Shown here one piece after another: positions 1 through 12,439 of a stretch of 64,000 nucleotides of DNA (its first letter is position 1; each line of letters begins with the position of its first letter). Source of the stretch: Larus michahellis. Taxonomy: Eukaryota > Chordata > Aves > Charadriiformes > Laridae. Below the pieces are notes generated by a model. The model made no database searches. It was not told the origin of the DNA and saw only the letters and a program-made list of their open reading frames with translations. The position numbers and the translations under genes are program-made. Where the stretch lies: the NCBI RefSeq assembly GCF_964199755.1, contig NC_133899.1, forward strand, positions 26,887,446-26,951,445. The letters are read 5' to 3'.

Positions 1-274
1 TCTATTGCCCTCAGCCAGCAATGCCCTTCAGTGCTGTCACGCAGCCCTTCGCTTGAAGAGCTAGCCACCAAACCGCTCATCTGCCCCAAGAGGAATATTT
101 TACACTTGCATAGCAGACCAAAGAGGAATCAACAAAAACAGAAGCTAAATTTTTACTCCCAAGCTTTCCTCACCAACTGATTCTGGGCCATAGACAGATA
201 AATCCACCGGGAAAACCCCAATGTGCATACAGTCAGACTGCACGCGCTCTAGAAGTAACCAAAGCAACACCCAC

Positions 275-395
275 CTGGTACCAGGCGTTGTAGTTATACG
301 CGGCCTGGTTGACTTGCATGTCTCCGTCCATCATCTGTGCTGATGCCAAAGTTGGGTCGTCTGTGAGCATTTTCTTTTCATCTGGCTCCTCTGAT
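275..395 (-). CDS. PRPF39: PRPF39 exon 13, last one inside the window
   Basis: Residues 613-653 ([10 protein letters not shown]... to [10 protein letters not shown]). Acceptor CTTCACAG, donor TACCAG|GTGGGT. Ends in phase 0, so the remaining C-terminal tail exon must lie left of position 1. Bases 1-274 are intron with nothing else visible. Confidence 0.94.
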
Positions 396-3300
396 CTGTG
401 AAGTGAATATTTGCTTGTAAATGGTATTTTAGATCAAATTCTAAGCATGTCTTTGTGTGAGAAGTGCTGTAACAGGTAAGGGTAAATGATATTTTCAAAT
501 TTGGTGCCCTGTTGGGCTTCAGAACAGCAGTCTGGTTTTTAAAGTGTTCTGGTGCTCAAACTGAGAGAGCTAAAGCATGTTTCTGCTTAGAGACTGAGTT
601 ACATTTACCAGGACCGTTTAGCTTTTCTGTGAAACATAGCTGAAACGTTTACTTTCCAATAAATCTGTTTCCAAATATTTATGCCAACAGTATAGCCCTA
701 GTTAGTATACACTTTAAGTGATTTAAGACAACAGTGATTTTGTTCTTGCAAGCAGTAGGTTTAAAGCTGAAAAATGTATGTATAAATATTCAAAACCTAA
801 AGAAAAAGACATAGTTCCCAAGACTGTTCTTGGAACTATTTTTAAAGCCTTTCCAAAGTGCTTTGTCTCAGCTCTAGCTTGGTGTAGTACGTGTTCCAGC
901 GACCCCACGCTGCGTCATCTATTGAGTTCGTTTATCCCCTCAGGTGAGCAGACTTCCTACCCGTTCTCTGCCCTCCTCTTTAAAGAATCCTGCTCCTTCA
1001 GAAGGGCTTGATGTTCATCATAGGCATCCAGAAGCCTGAAGGAGACAGAAAACAAATAAAGCTTTGCTCACCATTTTCATGTCAACGCTTTAAACACATG
1101 AGCAACCATTTTTAAGTGTCTACTTCAAACTGTACAAATACAAAAGCATTCTAAACCACTCAACCATAATCAAATTTTAATCAGTGATCCACCATGAAGA
1201 TGGGAAAGCCAAAAAAAATTAATTTGAAGGGGGATTCCACAACACATATTGAAGAATTTCGTTAGCTCAGAAATTCCCAACTTGCTCAGCTTTTTTCACG
1301 CTTCATGCAGTTCTTTTATAAAGAAGTTTTCTAAAACTTATTTGTGATACAGCTGCTTCCTCCAGTAATTGCATTCCCTCAGCTGCGCACTGATGCCATC
1401 TATAGCAGCACTGATATCTAGGAATCAACATTTCTTTAAATACTGGAAATTAGCATTAGACAAAATCATTACAATTCCAAAGTATCACCTACAGCCTTTT
1501 CCCAAACAACATGGGAAGTACATATGTATATTTAATGCAGCACAGAAAAGCTATATTATTTATATCTCAAGTATTACCATATATTGCTGAGTGAAAGAGT
1601 AATACTTCTGTTTCCTAGGTAAAATTCCCATGAATAGCCAGCTATCATTTAATCTGCTGCATACCACAGCTTACAATATTCTGTCAATATTACTCTTGGT
1701 GAAAACCATTTCTTGTATTTATTCTGTGCTCTAGTGTTGTTTGGGAACTGCAGACTTCATTTTGTTTGGTCTGTCTAGGATCCCAGACTTGTAACGCCTG
1801 GCTGCCACGCAAGTTAGAGTGTTCAGTCAGCAGAAACTAAGGACCAGCTATTGTTAAAAACATACAAAGCAGAAAAACTAACGCATGCTTAGTCCTTCCA
1901 AGTTAATTAGCTGCAAATTGTAAACAAAATCAAACACTTGTTTTACAGTAGGGAGTTAAGAGGGGAAAAAAGTATATCTAGTATTTAATTAAGAAGTTGC
2001 ACTTCTAGTATCTGATCCTCCCACGTAAGTGTCCAGCACTGTTAATACTTCTGAACACAGAAAAATCAAACCAATGCAGATGTGAACATCTCAAGCAACA
2101 GCTCTCAGGGAACGGAGTATCAAATGATACCTGTGTCACAAAACATTTCACGTTCTCTTTGAGGAACATCCCCCTTTAGGAGACTTAGCAAGAGAAAACT
2201 ACAGTAAGAAGTTACGGGCAGCAGAACTTTGCTCTATGAGGCATTGGGTAATTCAGAAAAAAAAGGGATAATTTTCTGAAAAGAGGTTCCTATTTAAAGG
2301 TAGGGATTTGGTTTAGAAAAGCAGCTATCCCTCAATAAAGAGCTGATGGCACAAAGGAAACAATTTAGTGGATACCACTAACCCTACCCCTTCCCTGCTA
2401 CTCCTGCAAGCAGCCTTGTGGTGACCCTAATTTGGCCATTGCACAGATTACGTCTTACTTGTTTACATCAGAACCAAAATCTTCCAGAAATTCCACTTTT
2501 CGCTGAGAAAACGTAATTCTCATTTTTATAGATAATGCGCCGTTGACAGCTTTATCAAAACAGCTCAGGATGTTTTCTTCATTTTGCTTGAGATCGCCAC
2601 TGTACTCCATTTCAAGTAAGTTGAGATAGAGTTTCGTATTTTCCTGCGCAAAAGATGTATTAGAACTCGTACATCTGTCACGTTAGGTATTTAACACTGA
2701 ATGTATGTCTACTAGATGCATATCAGAACATTTACATCATAAATATGTGCTAAAATTGTCAATAAAAATATTTTCTTTTTACATCGGTCATCTTTGACCT
2801 GGTTTATTTCACAATTAGATCAGAAGTGATCTAACATTACAAAAACAGATGTCACCCCTTGCTAATAGTAAGCTAATAGCATCTGGAGTGCCAAATATTT
2901 CTGCGGTTATACAAAACGATCTACAAGTACTGCCTACACGATCAATTTTGTTCACCTTGATATGTGAACGCACCTGTAATATTTAAGATCCTAAAAAGGA
3001 AAAATGAAGGCATGAAGCACATTGTGCTTCTGATGAAAAAAAAAAAAAAAATCTGCAGACTTCCAGATTTGGAAGCTGCAAATGCGGCAACATCAGTTTA
3101 GAGGGACTGGTGTCTCCATGTAGTAATGAAACATTACATACAGTTACAATTCCTGTCATCATTGTTGCCATACTTTTAAAAAAATAGTTCTGAAAGAGAG
3201 AAAACTACCAGGATTTATTTATTTTTTAATACAGCAAAGAGGGAACACATACTTTGTCAATTTCTATGGCTTCTGACAGCACTTTTCTTGCCTTTGGAAG

Positions 3301-6300
3301 ATTTTTCTGTACTTTGAAGAGGTGCCGAGCTAATTTGATGGCATAAAACGACGATTCACTAACTGATTTGGCATTCCTAACAGCATCTTCAAGCAGGTGT
3401 TCAGCTTCTTCCATGTTTCCATGTCTGCGTTCTAAGCTTACTCTTCGCAAACGGATCATTGCTAGCCCTAGAATACACTCTTCAAATGTTTTCAAGATTC
3501 TTCTTGCTTCATCAATGTTGCCTAAAACACCGGTGAAGACGGTTTAAGATATGAGACATCCAACAGCCTCTTAAAACCAGAATCCCTCCCAGCAAAAACG
3601 AAGGCTGCTCTTACCCTGCTGCTCCTCAAAGGCAGCCCACAGCATGTGAACCATTGGTTTCTTAGGAAGGTGTATTGTGCAAGCCCTGCTGTAGACATGC
3701 CTCACTCCTTCAATACTATGATTCTCCATGTATTTGGCATACTATAGTTGAAAACAGAGCAGAGATTGAAAAATTTAAAGCTTGTATTTGTCTTTAAAAA
3801 CATGCCAGAACGATAAAATTCTTTTGTTTAAACCCATTCAGCACCTTTATTGAACCACTAGACTAGTTTCTGTAAGGAAGGACGTAGAGAGGCAACGAAG
3901 TTGGCATATGCAGCAGTCAAATCTGGTTGCAAGCAGACCATCTCCTAATGCAACAGATATAGTTATATATGAACAAAATTCCACAAGAGTACAAAAGGTT
4001 AGTCACTAGATCAATGTATGCCATCGGCAGGAGATGGGTGGTAAGCCACTTCCCTTACCTTAATCCAGAAGTCCTCATAGAGGGCACATGAAATAACACA
4101 TCTTTCAAAGAGGACCACAACTCGTTCATGAGTGCCATTTTCTATCTCAAATTCTAAGTACTCTTTCCAGTTTTTCAGCTGAATTTTCTCCAGGGGTTTT
4201 ACATGAAAGTAAGGCCTCTTTATCTGCAAGAGTTACAGTACGGCAACTTGTGACTAATAAGCATACCACCAAGTTGCTTAAAAAATTAAAAAAAAACCCA
4301 AACAGCCACACACCATTCAGGTAATGCCATTTAAATCAACAGGACTTCGGAATGATACCTCATTATCTATTCAAATAATAATTCTGCTGGGGTTACCCAA
4401 GTATTGATGAAGAGATGTTGCTGACAAATATATTCTAGGCTAGTAACTTATTTTTCTAGAAAGCCTTTTGAGTGCAAGTGTTTACAGAAGCTGAGAAAGA
4501 ACTCAGTGCAGTTTATCCCCTGCAAACCTGCGTCACAACGTAACAAGGACATGATAAACGAGTATTGTCCACATATATACATACAACTAAAGTACTTACT
4601 GTTGTACTAGCGCATGTCCTACAAATTAAATCCAAAATTTGGTTGAGAATCATGACAAGGAAAGGCAGAGCTTCATCTTAAATATTTCCATTAAGCTGAT
4701 TATTCCAAAAGCTAGCGAGATTGCATTTGTATTGATGACTACAAGAGGAGCCGGGTGGGACAGAGTTCAGCACAGAAAATTTACACATTGCTTTGAACTA
4801 AACGTAGCAAAGCATGCTTCCAGAGACCTTTTGCTTTTTCTCTCTTCATCACACAAATTGCATTCTTTTTAGGATAGGCTCACCTTTTCAATTAGAATTA
4901 CCTTCACCTCCTTGTTATTTTGCAATGCCTCACACACATAAGGCAGTACTACCTTACACAGCATTTCATGCATGTATATTTAACGACAGCGTAGTAAACA
5001 ATACACTATCTTGCCTCTCTCCAAATACTGCTTAAAGATCTTTAAATTGTCGGATAACACTTGGCCTCACAAGTTGCCTATTCACATGAAGAATGCCAGA
5101 GAAGAAAAACTCAATCTTTGTTCAAAGCCCACAACACTTGAAATTATAATGCCTGTTATTCAAAATTCCTAGTTCCCAGTCTTATGTTCAAAACTCTTGC
5201 ACGTGCTGCCTTACATAGAAAAAAACCAAACTCACCGCTTCTTCAAATGTCCACCTCTTACTGACTTCATGTTCGTTGTGGTTAAACATTTCTTGATGAA
5301 TCTCAATGATCCTGTGCCTCATGTTTTCGATCTCAGTGATTAGCTAAAACATAATTTTTAAAAATGTAACACAGGTAGACACTGTAACAGCTTTGTAAAT
5401 GCATTTTATGACAAGTGTGATATGTATAAATTAAAAGTATCACAGATGCATTAAATGTTACGCTAAGCAGCTAGGGGAAGGGATAGGGTGCTGCCCTGAT
5501 GGTGCCTCGGCCCTTACTGCAACCCAGCTGAACTGGTTTTCTATCAGAAGTTTTGCTCTATGTTAAGGACGATTGAGATTAAAGGTGAATTTGGATCCAA
5601 GTCAAACTTGGTTTCAGAACATGTACATTTTCAGACTCAGCAATTCCTTTGGACAGTTCCAAGTTTCCATATGCCCGTGAAGGCCATGAACCCGCACAGA
5701 CCGTTCATTCCTAAAGTTTTGTACATCACTTCTTTCACTTTTGAACTCCGTTTCTTTGATACCTATGAAAATACTGGAAAGATACATCCTGTAGACAAGA
5801 GCAGTTATCACCTGAGCCAAAGTGCAATGATATGCAAGAGAACTACGGCAACACCTCAGCTACAGATAGACTACATTGCCTGCAAATAAACTCAGCCACA
5901 GAGTAAGGCAAGATATGCTGATGAACATCCCCTGCATACGTACCTTGGCAGGGTCAGTTATGTCTTCAGTACCAGAGGGCAGGTCATCTCCAGATTGCAC
6001 ATCCTCCCCGTTATGGCCGTTCACAGACGCCAGTTCTCTGCGCAGCTGAACAAACTGCTCAGTAGTCAGAAGATCTCGAGGCAAGTTGTTCTGTATGTGC
6101 TCTTTAAACCTAAGAATAGTCAGAAACAAGTCAACACAAGTTTGATGGTTTACATTTCAATATTCTGCATAACCAGAGCACAATAATAAATCCTAGAGGG
6201 GTTCTGCATTACATTATCGATCTAGAACGACACTGGCAATGCAACCGCTGACAATATACAGACAAAAGGCGACTTCTACTATCTTTCAGGCTTCAAAAGC

Positions 6301-9300
6301 TTCGCATTTCAAAGAGAAATGAAATAGCAACAAACTTCAGTGGCGAAGACAGACCACTTGCCATGTAAAATTCATGGCAAAGGACAAGACCAGATTTAGA
6401 GGAAGATACTTTATTTCCAAAACTAAAAGACCTGTAGAAATTACAGGGAAGACTGGTGCATAATTTAACTAAGGTTTCTCATGCCCTGTTTACCTCTCCA
6501 TATTAATTCTACTATCTAAAACTTAACGAAATATTTCTCTTTAGCCAATTAAATTAGTGTTTCACCACACGTGAGTATCGCTTGAGGAAGTAAAAGTTCA
6601 AAACTGCTCATTCTGATTTTTCAAAGACGTCCTCTGTTCTTCCTCACAATTCCAAGGCCTTCCTTTATTCCACTGTAGAATTTGTGAATTTATGTGAACC
6701 CAAATTCCTAAAAAGTGTATCAGTACTTCAAAACAATCCGTCAAACTGTACCCGTATGTAAATAAGTAAGTATATAAAACTCAATAACTATTTCAAGTTC
6801 TTGTTCCAAGTGAATATTTTCACATTTACAGAAATAGGTTAGTGTGTGCTTAAGAAATTCATAGCATTAACTAAATCTTTGTTCTCTCTTTACCTCTGGA
6901 AGTGATGACTGTAGAGTTGTGTTGGAATTCCAAGGATGCGGTCATAGATGGATGTAACTTCCCTTAGGTTTCCCTGTTCATTTTCCCAGTTTATATACAT
7001 TTCCCATAGTCTGTCAGAACGGAAATCTGTCCCAGCAGCTAACACTGCATGTTCATATGCTCTGAAAAATGAAATAATTTTACAGTTGTTTCTGGATGTG
7101 CTGACAGAACAAGGAAGAAAAGTTCTGACTCTTATTTAAAGATTATGACCATCCTCAGTTACTCGCAACCACACTTACATTCATTATTTAAATTCTTCAA
7201 AGTATTTTCTAGGTATCTATAGCAAGGTATCTAGAAATTCCAGAAGTTCACACTCACATTTTTTCCCCCTACCACAAAAGAACAAATAAAGGCACGAGAA
7301 AACCCCCTTGCAGGAACACAAGATATTAGGAAAATGCACAGTTTTTACCACTTATCTCTTCTAAAGATTCTAAAACCATTACTTAGCAGTTTAACACACA
7401 AAAGCTATACATCAATCACGTAGATACATGATTCATACACTTCATACACTAGAAGCTGCTTCAGTGTAAGTTCAATTAAGGCTTTGTGTCAAACTTCAGT
7501 CCAACCTCTTACTCTAACCAAGACCACTGCCAGCAACAGATGAGGTCAGACATGTTCTAGCCATACCCTCCAATGAATTTAATTCCAAAAATTCTATGGT
7601 GAACCTGTTCCAGTGCTACACCAAGTATTTCCTAACGTCTAGTCTGAAGCTGTCATCACAACCTTTGACCCTTGTACCACACTGTATTGTCTACCCCTTC
7701 TTATGGAATTTGGCTCCATCATCTCTTAAAAGTCCTTAAAGTACCTGCAGGCTGGTATTAGCTCGCCCCTTACCTTAATCCGGTAACACTGTCATTAGAC
7801 TGTACGTATGGGCTTCTCGTATCACTTAGTCTGCTGTCAACTTACCCTCGAATAGTACTGTTAGTTTCAGGATCAGCAGGGTCCAAGGTCTCCTTTAAGA
7901 AGTTTATATAATGTATCCAAAGATCAACACTAAGAGGAATTGCCTGAAGCCCTCTGCGATAAACCTATGAAGAGAACATGAACTGTACTTCAAATACTTA
8001 ATGGCGTCCTAATAGAGAGGCAACACTGTGTTATCCGGTGAACCTTAGAAATACTAATTACTGGAATTTTGTTTAAATAATCTACCATTACCATTTGGGT
8101 GGAGGTTGGATAGAACATGGCAATGTTCTGATCTCCACGTGCAGAGTCTTGATCTTCAAAGCGCAGCGGTCCCTGCATTCTGACCAGGTTGTGTGGGCAG
8201 GCTTTGGGGTACAGACCATAGGGCACAGACCCATTAGAGCATCATTGACAGCGTCTGACCAAAAATGCAATAAGATGTAGCAATTGTGACCAGCAAACCA
8301 ACTATATTGTTTTGAAAATGAGTAATAAATGTAAGTGACAGAAAAGCCCTGCCCTACTTGTTAAGCTGCAGTGTAATACAGAGGCTTGCACTGCAAAGCT
8401 TGACAAACTGTAGAGGTTTAACGCACCTGCCAACAAAGAGAAAAAACATTAGCTACAAATGCCACAGACGTGACAAGTGCAAACAAAATCCCTACAAACC
8501 TGACCATACATGGCAGGTACTGGCAGCCAAATGACTTGTGGTAGGTTAGTCATTATTTGGCTAACAGGACCAATGGCAATAGCTGCGCCCAGCTACCTAC
8601 ATACCTCATCAGACTGCTTAACGTTGTCGTGTCGCTTTTCAAGGTCTGCATACTTTTTCCAATATCCATAGCAATATGGATAATGCGTGAAAAACCTGTC
8701 AAATGCTTTCCTGGCAGCTGGTAGGTGGTTCTGCAAGAAATACACAATAAAAGCAATGAATCCTTACCTAAAAAAACCCTTCACGTTATTTTTTCAAAAT
8801 AATTACTATTTTAACATTGTCTCAAAAGCCATTGTTTTTATTTTGTGATCTTTGCTGATGACACTGGCAAGGGCAACTGTCTTAAAACAGTGTCTAGGAA
8901 ACCCTGATGTATAGGTCTAGATTTGTCACTGGAATATCCATGACTTGTTTTGGTTTTCTTTGTTTATTTCCGGAAGGCTAAGGAAAGAGGGGGCATGTAC
9001 TAACCTCCTGCTCTACATACTGTAGTAGATATACCCATCCTGTGAAATCCTGGGGATTGTCCTCTACTACTTTCCAAAACTTGTCAAAATCTGGAGGGAA
9101 GCAAGCCTCAATATCTGTTGTCTGTAAACTTTCAATATTTGGAATTTCACTCTCCTGTGTGTTTTCTTCATTCAAGTCAGGGGAACTATCAGGCGACTGT
9201 TCCATCTCAGTTACACTCATAATTTCTGTACTGAAGTCCATATGCTGTTCTTCTGTTGCCGTTTCAGTGCCATTGTCTATGCTGTCATTGCTTACAGTCG

Positions 9301-9334
9301 GCTTCTCCTCCTCTGTATTTTCTGCGTTCTCCAT
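275..9334 (-). CDS. PRPF39: PRPF39, pre-mRNA-processing factor 39 (12 coding exons, 3' end cut off by the window)
   Basis: PRPF39 is a nuclear U1 snRNP-associated factor that helps 5' splice-site recognition. The metazoan protein forms a homodimer built of HAT (half-a-TPR) repeats. Twelve coding exons join in phase to 653 residues; human PRPF39 is about 669, so only a short tyrosine/proline-rich tail of about 18 residues is missing to the left. Residues 1-80 are acidic and low complexity. HAT repeats run from about residue 85 ([15 protein letters not shown]) to about 600. The basic/acidic C-terminal part ends here at ...NYNAWYQ. The start ATG at 9334 has a good context (GCCATGG) and lies in the second exon; exon 1 is noncoding at about 12.8 kb. 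The gene is tandem and downstream of TOGARAM1, as in human. Identity is very sure. Splice edges come from consensus sites and phase. Confidence 0.97.
961..1035 (-). CDS. PRPF39: PRPF39 exon 12
   Basis: Residues 588-613 ([20 protein letters not shown]), a charged helix after the HAT block. Acceptor TCTCCTTCAG, donor AACGG|GTAGGA. 75 nt, phase 2 to 2. Confidence 0.93.
2459..2643 (-). CDS. PRPF39: PRPF39 exon 11
   Basis: Residues 527-588 ([20 protein letters not shown]...[11 protein letters not shown]), the last HAT repeats. Acceptor TTGCGCAG, donor AACAA|GTAAGA. Ends in phase 2. Confidence 0.95.
3253..3521 (-). CDS. PRPF39: PRPF39 exon 10
   Basis: Residues 437-526 ([20 protein letters not shown]...EAIEIDK), the longest internal coding exon, with two HAT repeats. 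Acceptor GTTTTAG, donor GACAAA|GTATGT. Ends in phase 0. Confidence 0.96.
3615..3741 (-). CDS. PRPF39: PRPF39 exon 9
   Basis: Residues 395-437 ([20 protein letters not shown]...LWAAFEEQQ), a HAT repeat. Acceptor AACTATAG, donor CAGG|GTAAGA. Ends in phase 1. Confidence 0.95.
4059..4223 (-). CDS. PRPF39: PRPF39 exon 8
   Basis: Residues 340-394 ([20 protein letters not shown]...FWIK), a strongly conserved start to the C-terminal HAT block. 165 nt, phase 0 to 0. Acceptor CTCTTGCAG, donor ATTAAG|GTAAGG. Confidence 0.96.
5236..5343 (-). CDS. PRPF39: PRPF39 exon 7
   Basis: Residues 304-339 ([20 protein letters not shown]...KRWTFEEA). 108 nt, phase 0 to 0. Acceptor TTTTAG, donor AAGCG|GTGAGT. Confidence 0.95.
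5944..6109 (-). CDS. PRPF39: PRPF39 exon 6
   Basis: Residues 248-303 ([19 protein letters not shown]... to TDPAK). This includes the acidic linker between the N- and C-terminal HAT blocks. Acceptor ATTCTTAG, donor CCAAG|GTACGT. Ends in phase 0. Confidence 0.95.
6894..7061 (-). CDS. PRPF39: PRPF39 exon 5
   Basis: Residues 192-248 ([20 protein letters not shown]...), HAT repeats. Acceptor CATTTTTCAG, donor CCAGAG|GTAAAG. 168 nt, phase 2 to 2. Confidence 0.95.
7496..7795 (-). repeat. CR1 LINE fragment (degenerate)
   Basis: The plus strand reads like a reverse-complemented avian CR1 3' region, with segments resembling CCTGTTCCAGTGCT and CCTAACGTCTAGTCT. It is old and diverged and lies in the PRPF39 intron between exons 4 and 5. 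Confidence 0.6.
7846..7964 (-). CDS. PRPF39: PRPF39 exon 4
   Basis: Residues 153-192 ([20 protein letters not shown]...), a HAT repeat. Acceptor TTCATAG, donor CGAGG|GTAAGT. 119 nt, ends in phase 2. Confidence 0.95.
8092..8254 (-). other. PRPF39: Candidate PRPF39 cassette (poison / alternative-start) exon
   Basis: The 163-nt segment between exons 3 and 4 has a plausible acceptor (GCATTTTTGGTCAG) and donor (CAAATG|GTAATG). It is more GC-rich than the surrounding intron. Read from exon 3 (phase 0) it hits TAA at its seventh codon, so inclusion would truncate PRPF39 near residue 158. Read in the frame of exon 4, an ATG at about 8175 opens a peptide beginning [15 protein letters not shown] that runs without a stop into exon 4. 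Splicing factors often regulate themselves with such exons, and I recall an NMD-linked alternative exon reported for mouse Prpf39. Seen: the sites and frames. Inferred: use as an exon. Confidence 0.45.
8605..8730 (-). CDS. PRPF39: PRPF39 exon 3
   Basis: Residues 111-152 ([14 protein letters not shown]...), a HAT repeat. Acceptor TTTCTTGCAG, donor GAG|GTATGT, phase 0 at both ends, 126 nt. Confidence 0.95.
9005..9334 (-). CDS. PRPF39: PRPF39 exon 2, first coding exon
   Basis: Encodes residues 1-110, an acidic Glu/Asp/Ser-rich leader followed by the first HAT repeat ([15 protein letters not shown]). The exon itself runs to 9368, where the acceptor reads TTTCCACAG, so 9335-9368 is 5'UTR. The donor is GAG|GTTAGT. 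It ends in phase 0. Confidence 0.95.
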
Positions 9335-10507
9335 GGCTAAGCTTACTGCTGTTCCGTAGTACTAGGTCCTGTGGAAATAAAAAGGTTCAGTATTCGTGCA
9401 GTGAGGATTCAAGTAGAACTTGGGCATGAATTCTCAGCCAAGAGTCTCCCAAGCACTTCAGGCATCCATGTATTTCACCACAGACATTTATGGATTACAT
9501 CTACTTCACTCTTGAGCCTAATTCACAACTAGGGACAGGTTAATAGCAGTCATGCTTTGTAACAGCTGCAAATACAACTCACGGTGTTTTTCCTAAAAAC
9601 TAGCACAAGTGGCTATCGAGGTATGAAACTGAACCAATACAGTTTTCCTGCACAAGTCTGGCAGAAGTTTAATACAAACGAAGAATTACGTTCAAATATA
9701 TTCAATTCTCCTACTTAGTACAAATCAGTAAGTTCTTCACAAAATAAATATATGTTAAATTGTACCCTCAACGCTGAGCTGAACTGGATTAAGCAATAAC
9801 TCTGCAAAGCAAAGAATTACTATCAGCACTAGACTCAGTCCACATTAACGATGCCTACAGAAACTAACCAGCATCAGAGGGCCACAAAAAAATGTTTAGG
9901 CTAGTCCCTGACACCCAGTCACTCGCTCCCACACACAACTCAGATGTCAGGGGTTCCTCCTGCCCCTCAGGACAGACTCCATCTTCCTCCCACTCTTCAT
10001 TTTGATCTTCCTGCCAAATGCTGATGCCCAGCCCTACTCTCCTCTGCAAAGGCCCGTCCAGCCTAACCCGGCTGTGTGCTGCTCTGCCAAATAGCACTCA
10101 ACCTGGGCGTAAGGCACTCCACTGAACCTTCTCCACGTTTGAGCCAGGTCCCAATGACTAACGGGTTCTAGATAACACAATACCCAGCTCTTAGCTATGA
10201 ATCTATTCTGGATGAAGAACAGTGCAAGACCTTCATCCCCAAATGCACTGAAGCAACTGCCACTTCTATTCCCCCTCGCTTCTCCTCAGAGGATGTGACA
10301 GCAAGTAAGTTTAGCGCTAAAAAAAAAAAAACCCCACCCAACAGTCCCCATACCACTCTGTATCTCCAGAATTCTTTCCCACTGAAAGCCTGAAAAAAGA
10401 ACAGACAGACCATTTGCTTTTACTTCAACAAATACATTGATGAGCCATCAATAATAAAGTTCAGGGGAAAAAATGACAGAAAGGAGAAATATCTATACCC
10501 TATCTTC

Positions 10508-10570
10508 ATAGATTCATAATCCTAAAACAGTTTGGGTTGGAAGGGACCTTCAGCAGCTTCCATGCCTGAG
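10508..10570 (-). repeat. CR1 LINE 3' fragment
   Basis: The plus strand shows the reverse complement of the CR1 3' terminus (AGTTTGGGTTGGAAGGGACC), preceded by a decayed copy of its short terminal repeat (ATAGATTCATAATCC). The fragment is about 60 bp. Confidence 0.8.
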
Positions 10571-12002
10571 ATAACAGTTCATGTTTTCTTAGGAGTTCAC
10601 CAAGCCAAGTACCTTTGGCATTGTGTTAAAGGGTCCACATGGTCTACTCCGCAAGTTGTCTAAAAACTGTTTTTTTAAAAGTAGTTATTTTGATTCTGCA
10701 CTGTATACATTGTCTGGCAATCATATAAACACAATTTCTTTCCTTTAAGGTAAACAGTTCATAATTTTGTAATTTTAAATGGTAACTGTTAATAAAAATG
10801 AATCCTTCATACCATTTAAAAGTCACATGAACGCAATGTGACTACACAGAGCACTATACTGCTTGTGTTCTACAGGAAAAGAGGATGCTTGTGAAAGACA
10901 AGCAGTTTATTTCATTAATGACCTGTTCTTCCCCACATCCTGGGCCACTCTAGAAAGCCTGCATCTAAAGCCAGTTTCTTTAGTAAGTGTTGGAGATGTG
11001 CCTTCAATATTAAGAATGAATGTAATTTATAAGTTAATAATATCAAAGTAGTGTCACTATGCCTTTACCAGGGCAACATACAGAAGAGATCTGCGCAATT
11101 AAAACAGCTGCTACCATTCAGAGCTTACCTCTGTAAAGATAATAAAACCAAGGCATAAGAGGAGTGTGCTATGCACACAGCAGCCCCAAAACTTGGAAAT
11201 GATAAAGGATGTTTACAGCTCTAAAATTTTATAAAGCTAATGCAATTGTTTTTAAACATGCAGTAATTTATGACTGAAAGTTATTCTGAAATTTGACAGA
11301 TGTTTTCCCCCTCCAGTGAATTCAGAAGATGTATTCCAGCTTAAAAAATAGCTCCCCCAAATCTAGCTGTCTTCAGGGGGAGAGAAAAAAAGAAAGAGGG
11401 AGAAGCAGTACTGGACCACCTCTGCACACAACATTTCAAACAGATGCTAAGTTTATTTGACAGATCACTTCTAACTGAAGGCATTCCGGAACACCCGCAG
11501 GGAACCCTGGCCCATCCCAAACTCTTCCAGTAACTGAAGGCTATGGCTGACAGGATCAGCCCCACCTGGTACCAGAGGAATGCCCCGCAATCCAGGGAGC
11601 TGTGACGGCAGCAGGCACCAAGCTGGTGCATGCCCAGTACAGACAAACACCAACCGGAGTAACTTAATTCCAGAAGTTTTTACATCACTCAGGCTAAATA
11701 ACTAAATAGGAATATCAGATAACTACACGCACCAGCTTTAAATAATTTATGTCAGCATATATAATTTAACCTATTTCAATTAAATGTTTATTGCATACAA
11801 TACTGGCATCTATAAATATGAACTGATGGAAAACATCTAGGAAAAAACCTAAGTGGGCAGCACCAAGGCATTTCAAGCCTCTCTCACACCGTCCCCGGCT
11901 CTACGAACCTTTAACCACCACAGTGAGCGGCTACCTGGGCAGCACCAGCCTGGCCCCTCACAGCTCCTGCCCAAAGACTGATGCTTTGGTGGCCAAAGGA
12001 TA

Positions 12003-12350
12003 GCAATCATATAACAGTTTGGGTTGCAAGGGACCCTAAAGACCACCTAGTCCCACCCCCCTGCCCTGGGAAGGGACACCTCCCACCAGCCCAGGTTGCT
12101 CCAAGCCCTGTCAAGCCTGGCCTCGAACACCTCCAGGGATGGGGCAGCCACAGCTTCTCTGGGCAACCTGGGCCAGGGGCTCACCACCCTCACAGCAAAC
12201 AATTTCTTCCTCAGATCTCATCTAAATCTCCCCCCTTCAGTTTAAAACCGTTGCCCCTCGTCCCATGGCTCCCCTCCCTGATCCGGAGTCCCTCCCCAGC
12301 TTTCCTGGAGGCCCCTTAGAGACTAGGACTCTAAGGCGTCCCCGGAGCCT
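12003..12350 (-). repeat. CR1 LINE 3' region
   Basis: About 350 bp of CR1 in reverse orientation. It opens with the 3' end (AGTTTGGGTTGCAAGGGACC) and continues through typical blocks such as CCTCCAGGGATGGGGCAGCC to CTAAGGCGTCCCCGGAGCCT. No reverse-transcriptase frame is left. It lies just downstream of the PRPF39 CpG island within intron 1. Confidence 0.9.
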
Positions 12351-12439
12351 TCTCTTCTCTATGCTACGATGTAATAAACCGTTCGGCATTCAAAGGTTGT
12401 GAGCTGGCCTATTATTATTCAGAGCTTTAGCAGCTGTTA

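Noticed and set aside
11341..11653. Overlapping minus-strand frames in PRPF39 intron 1
   Set aside because: No family recognised; the two frames overlap in different phases, as expected for chance in a GC-richer patch.
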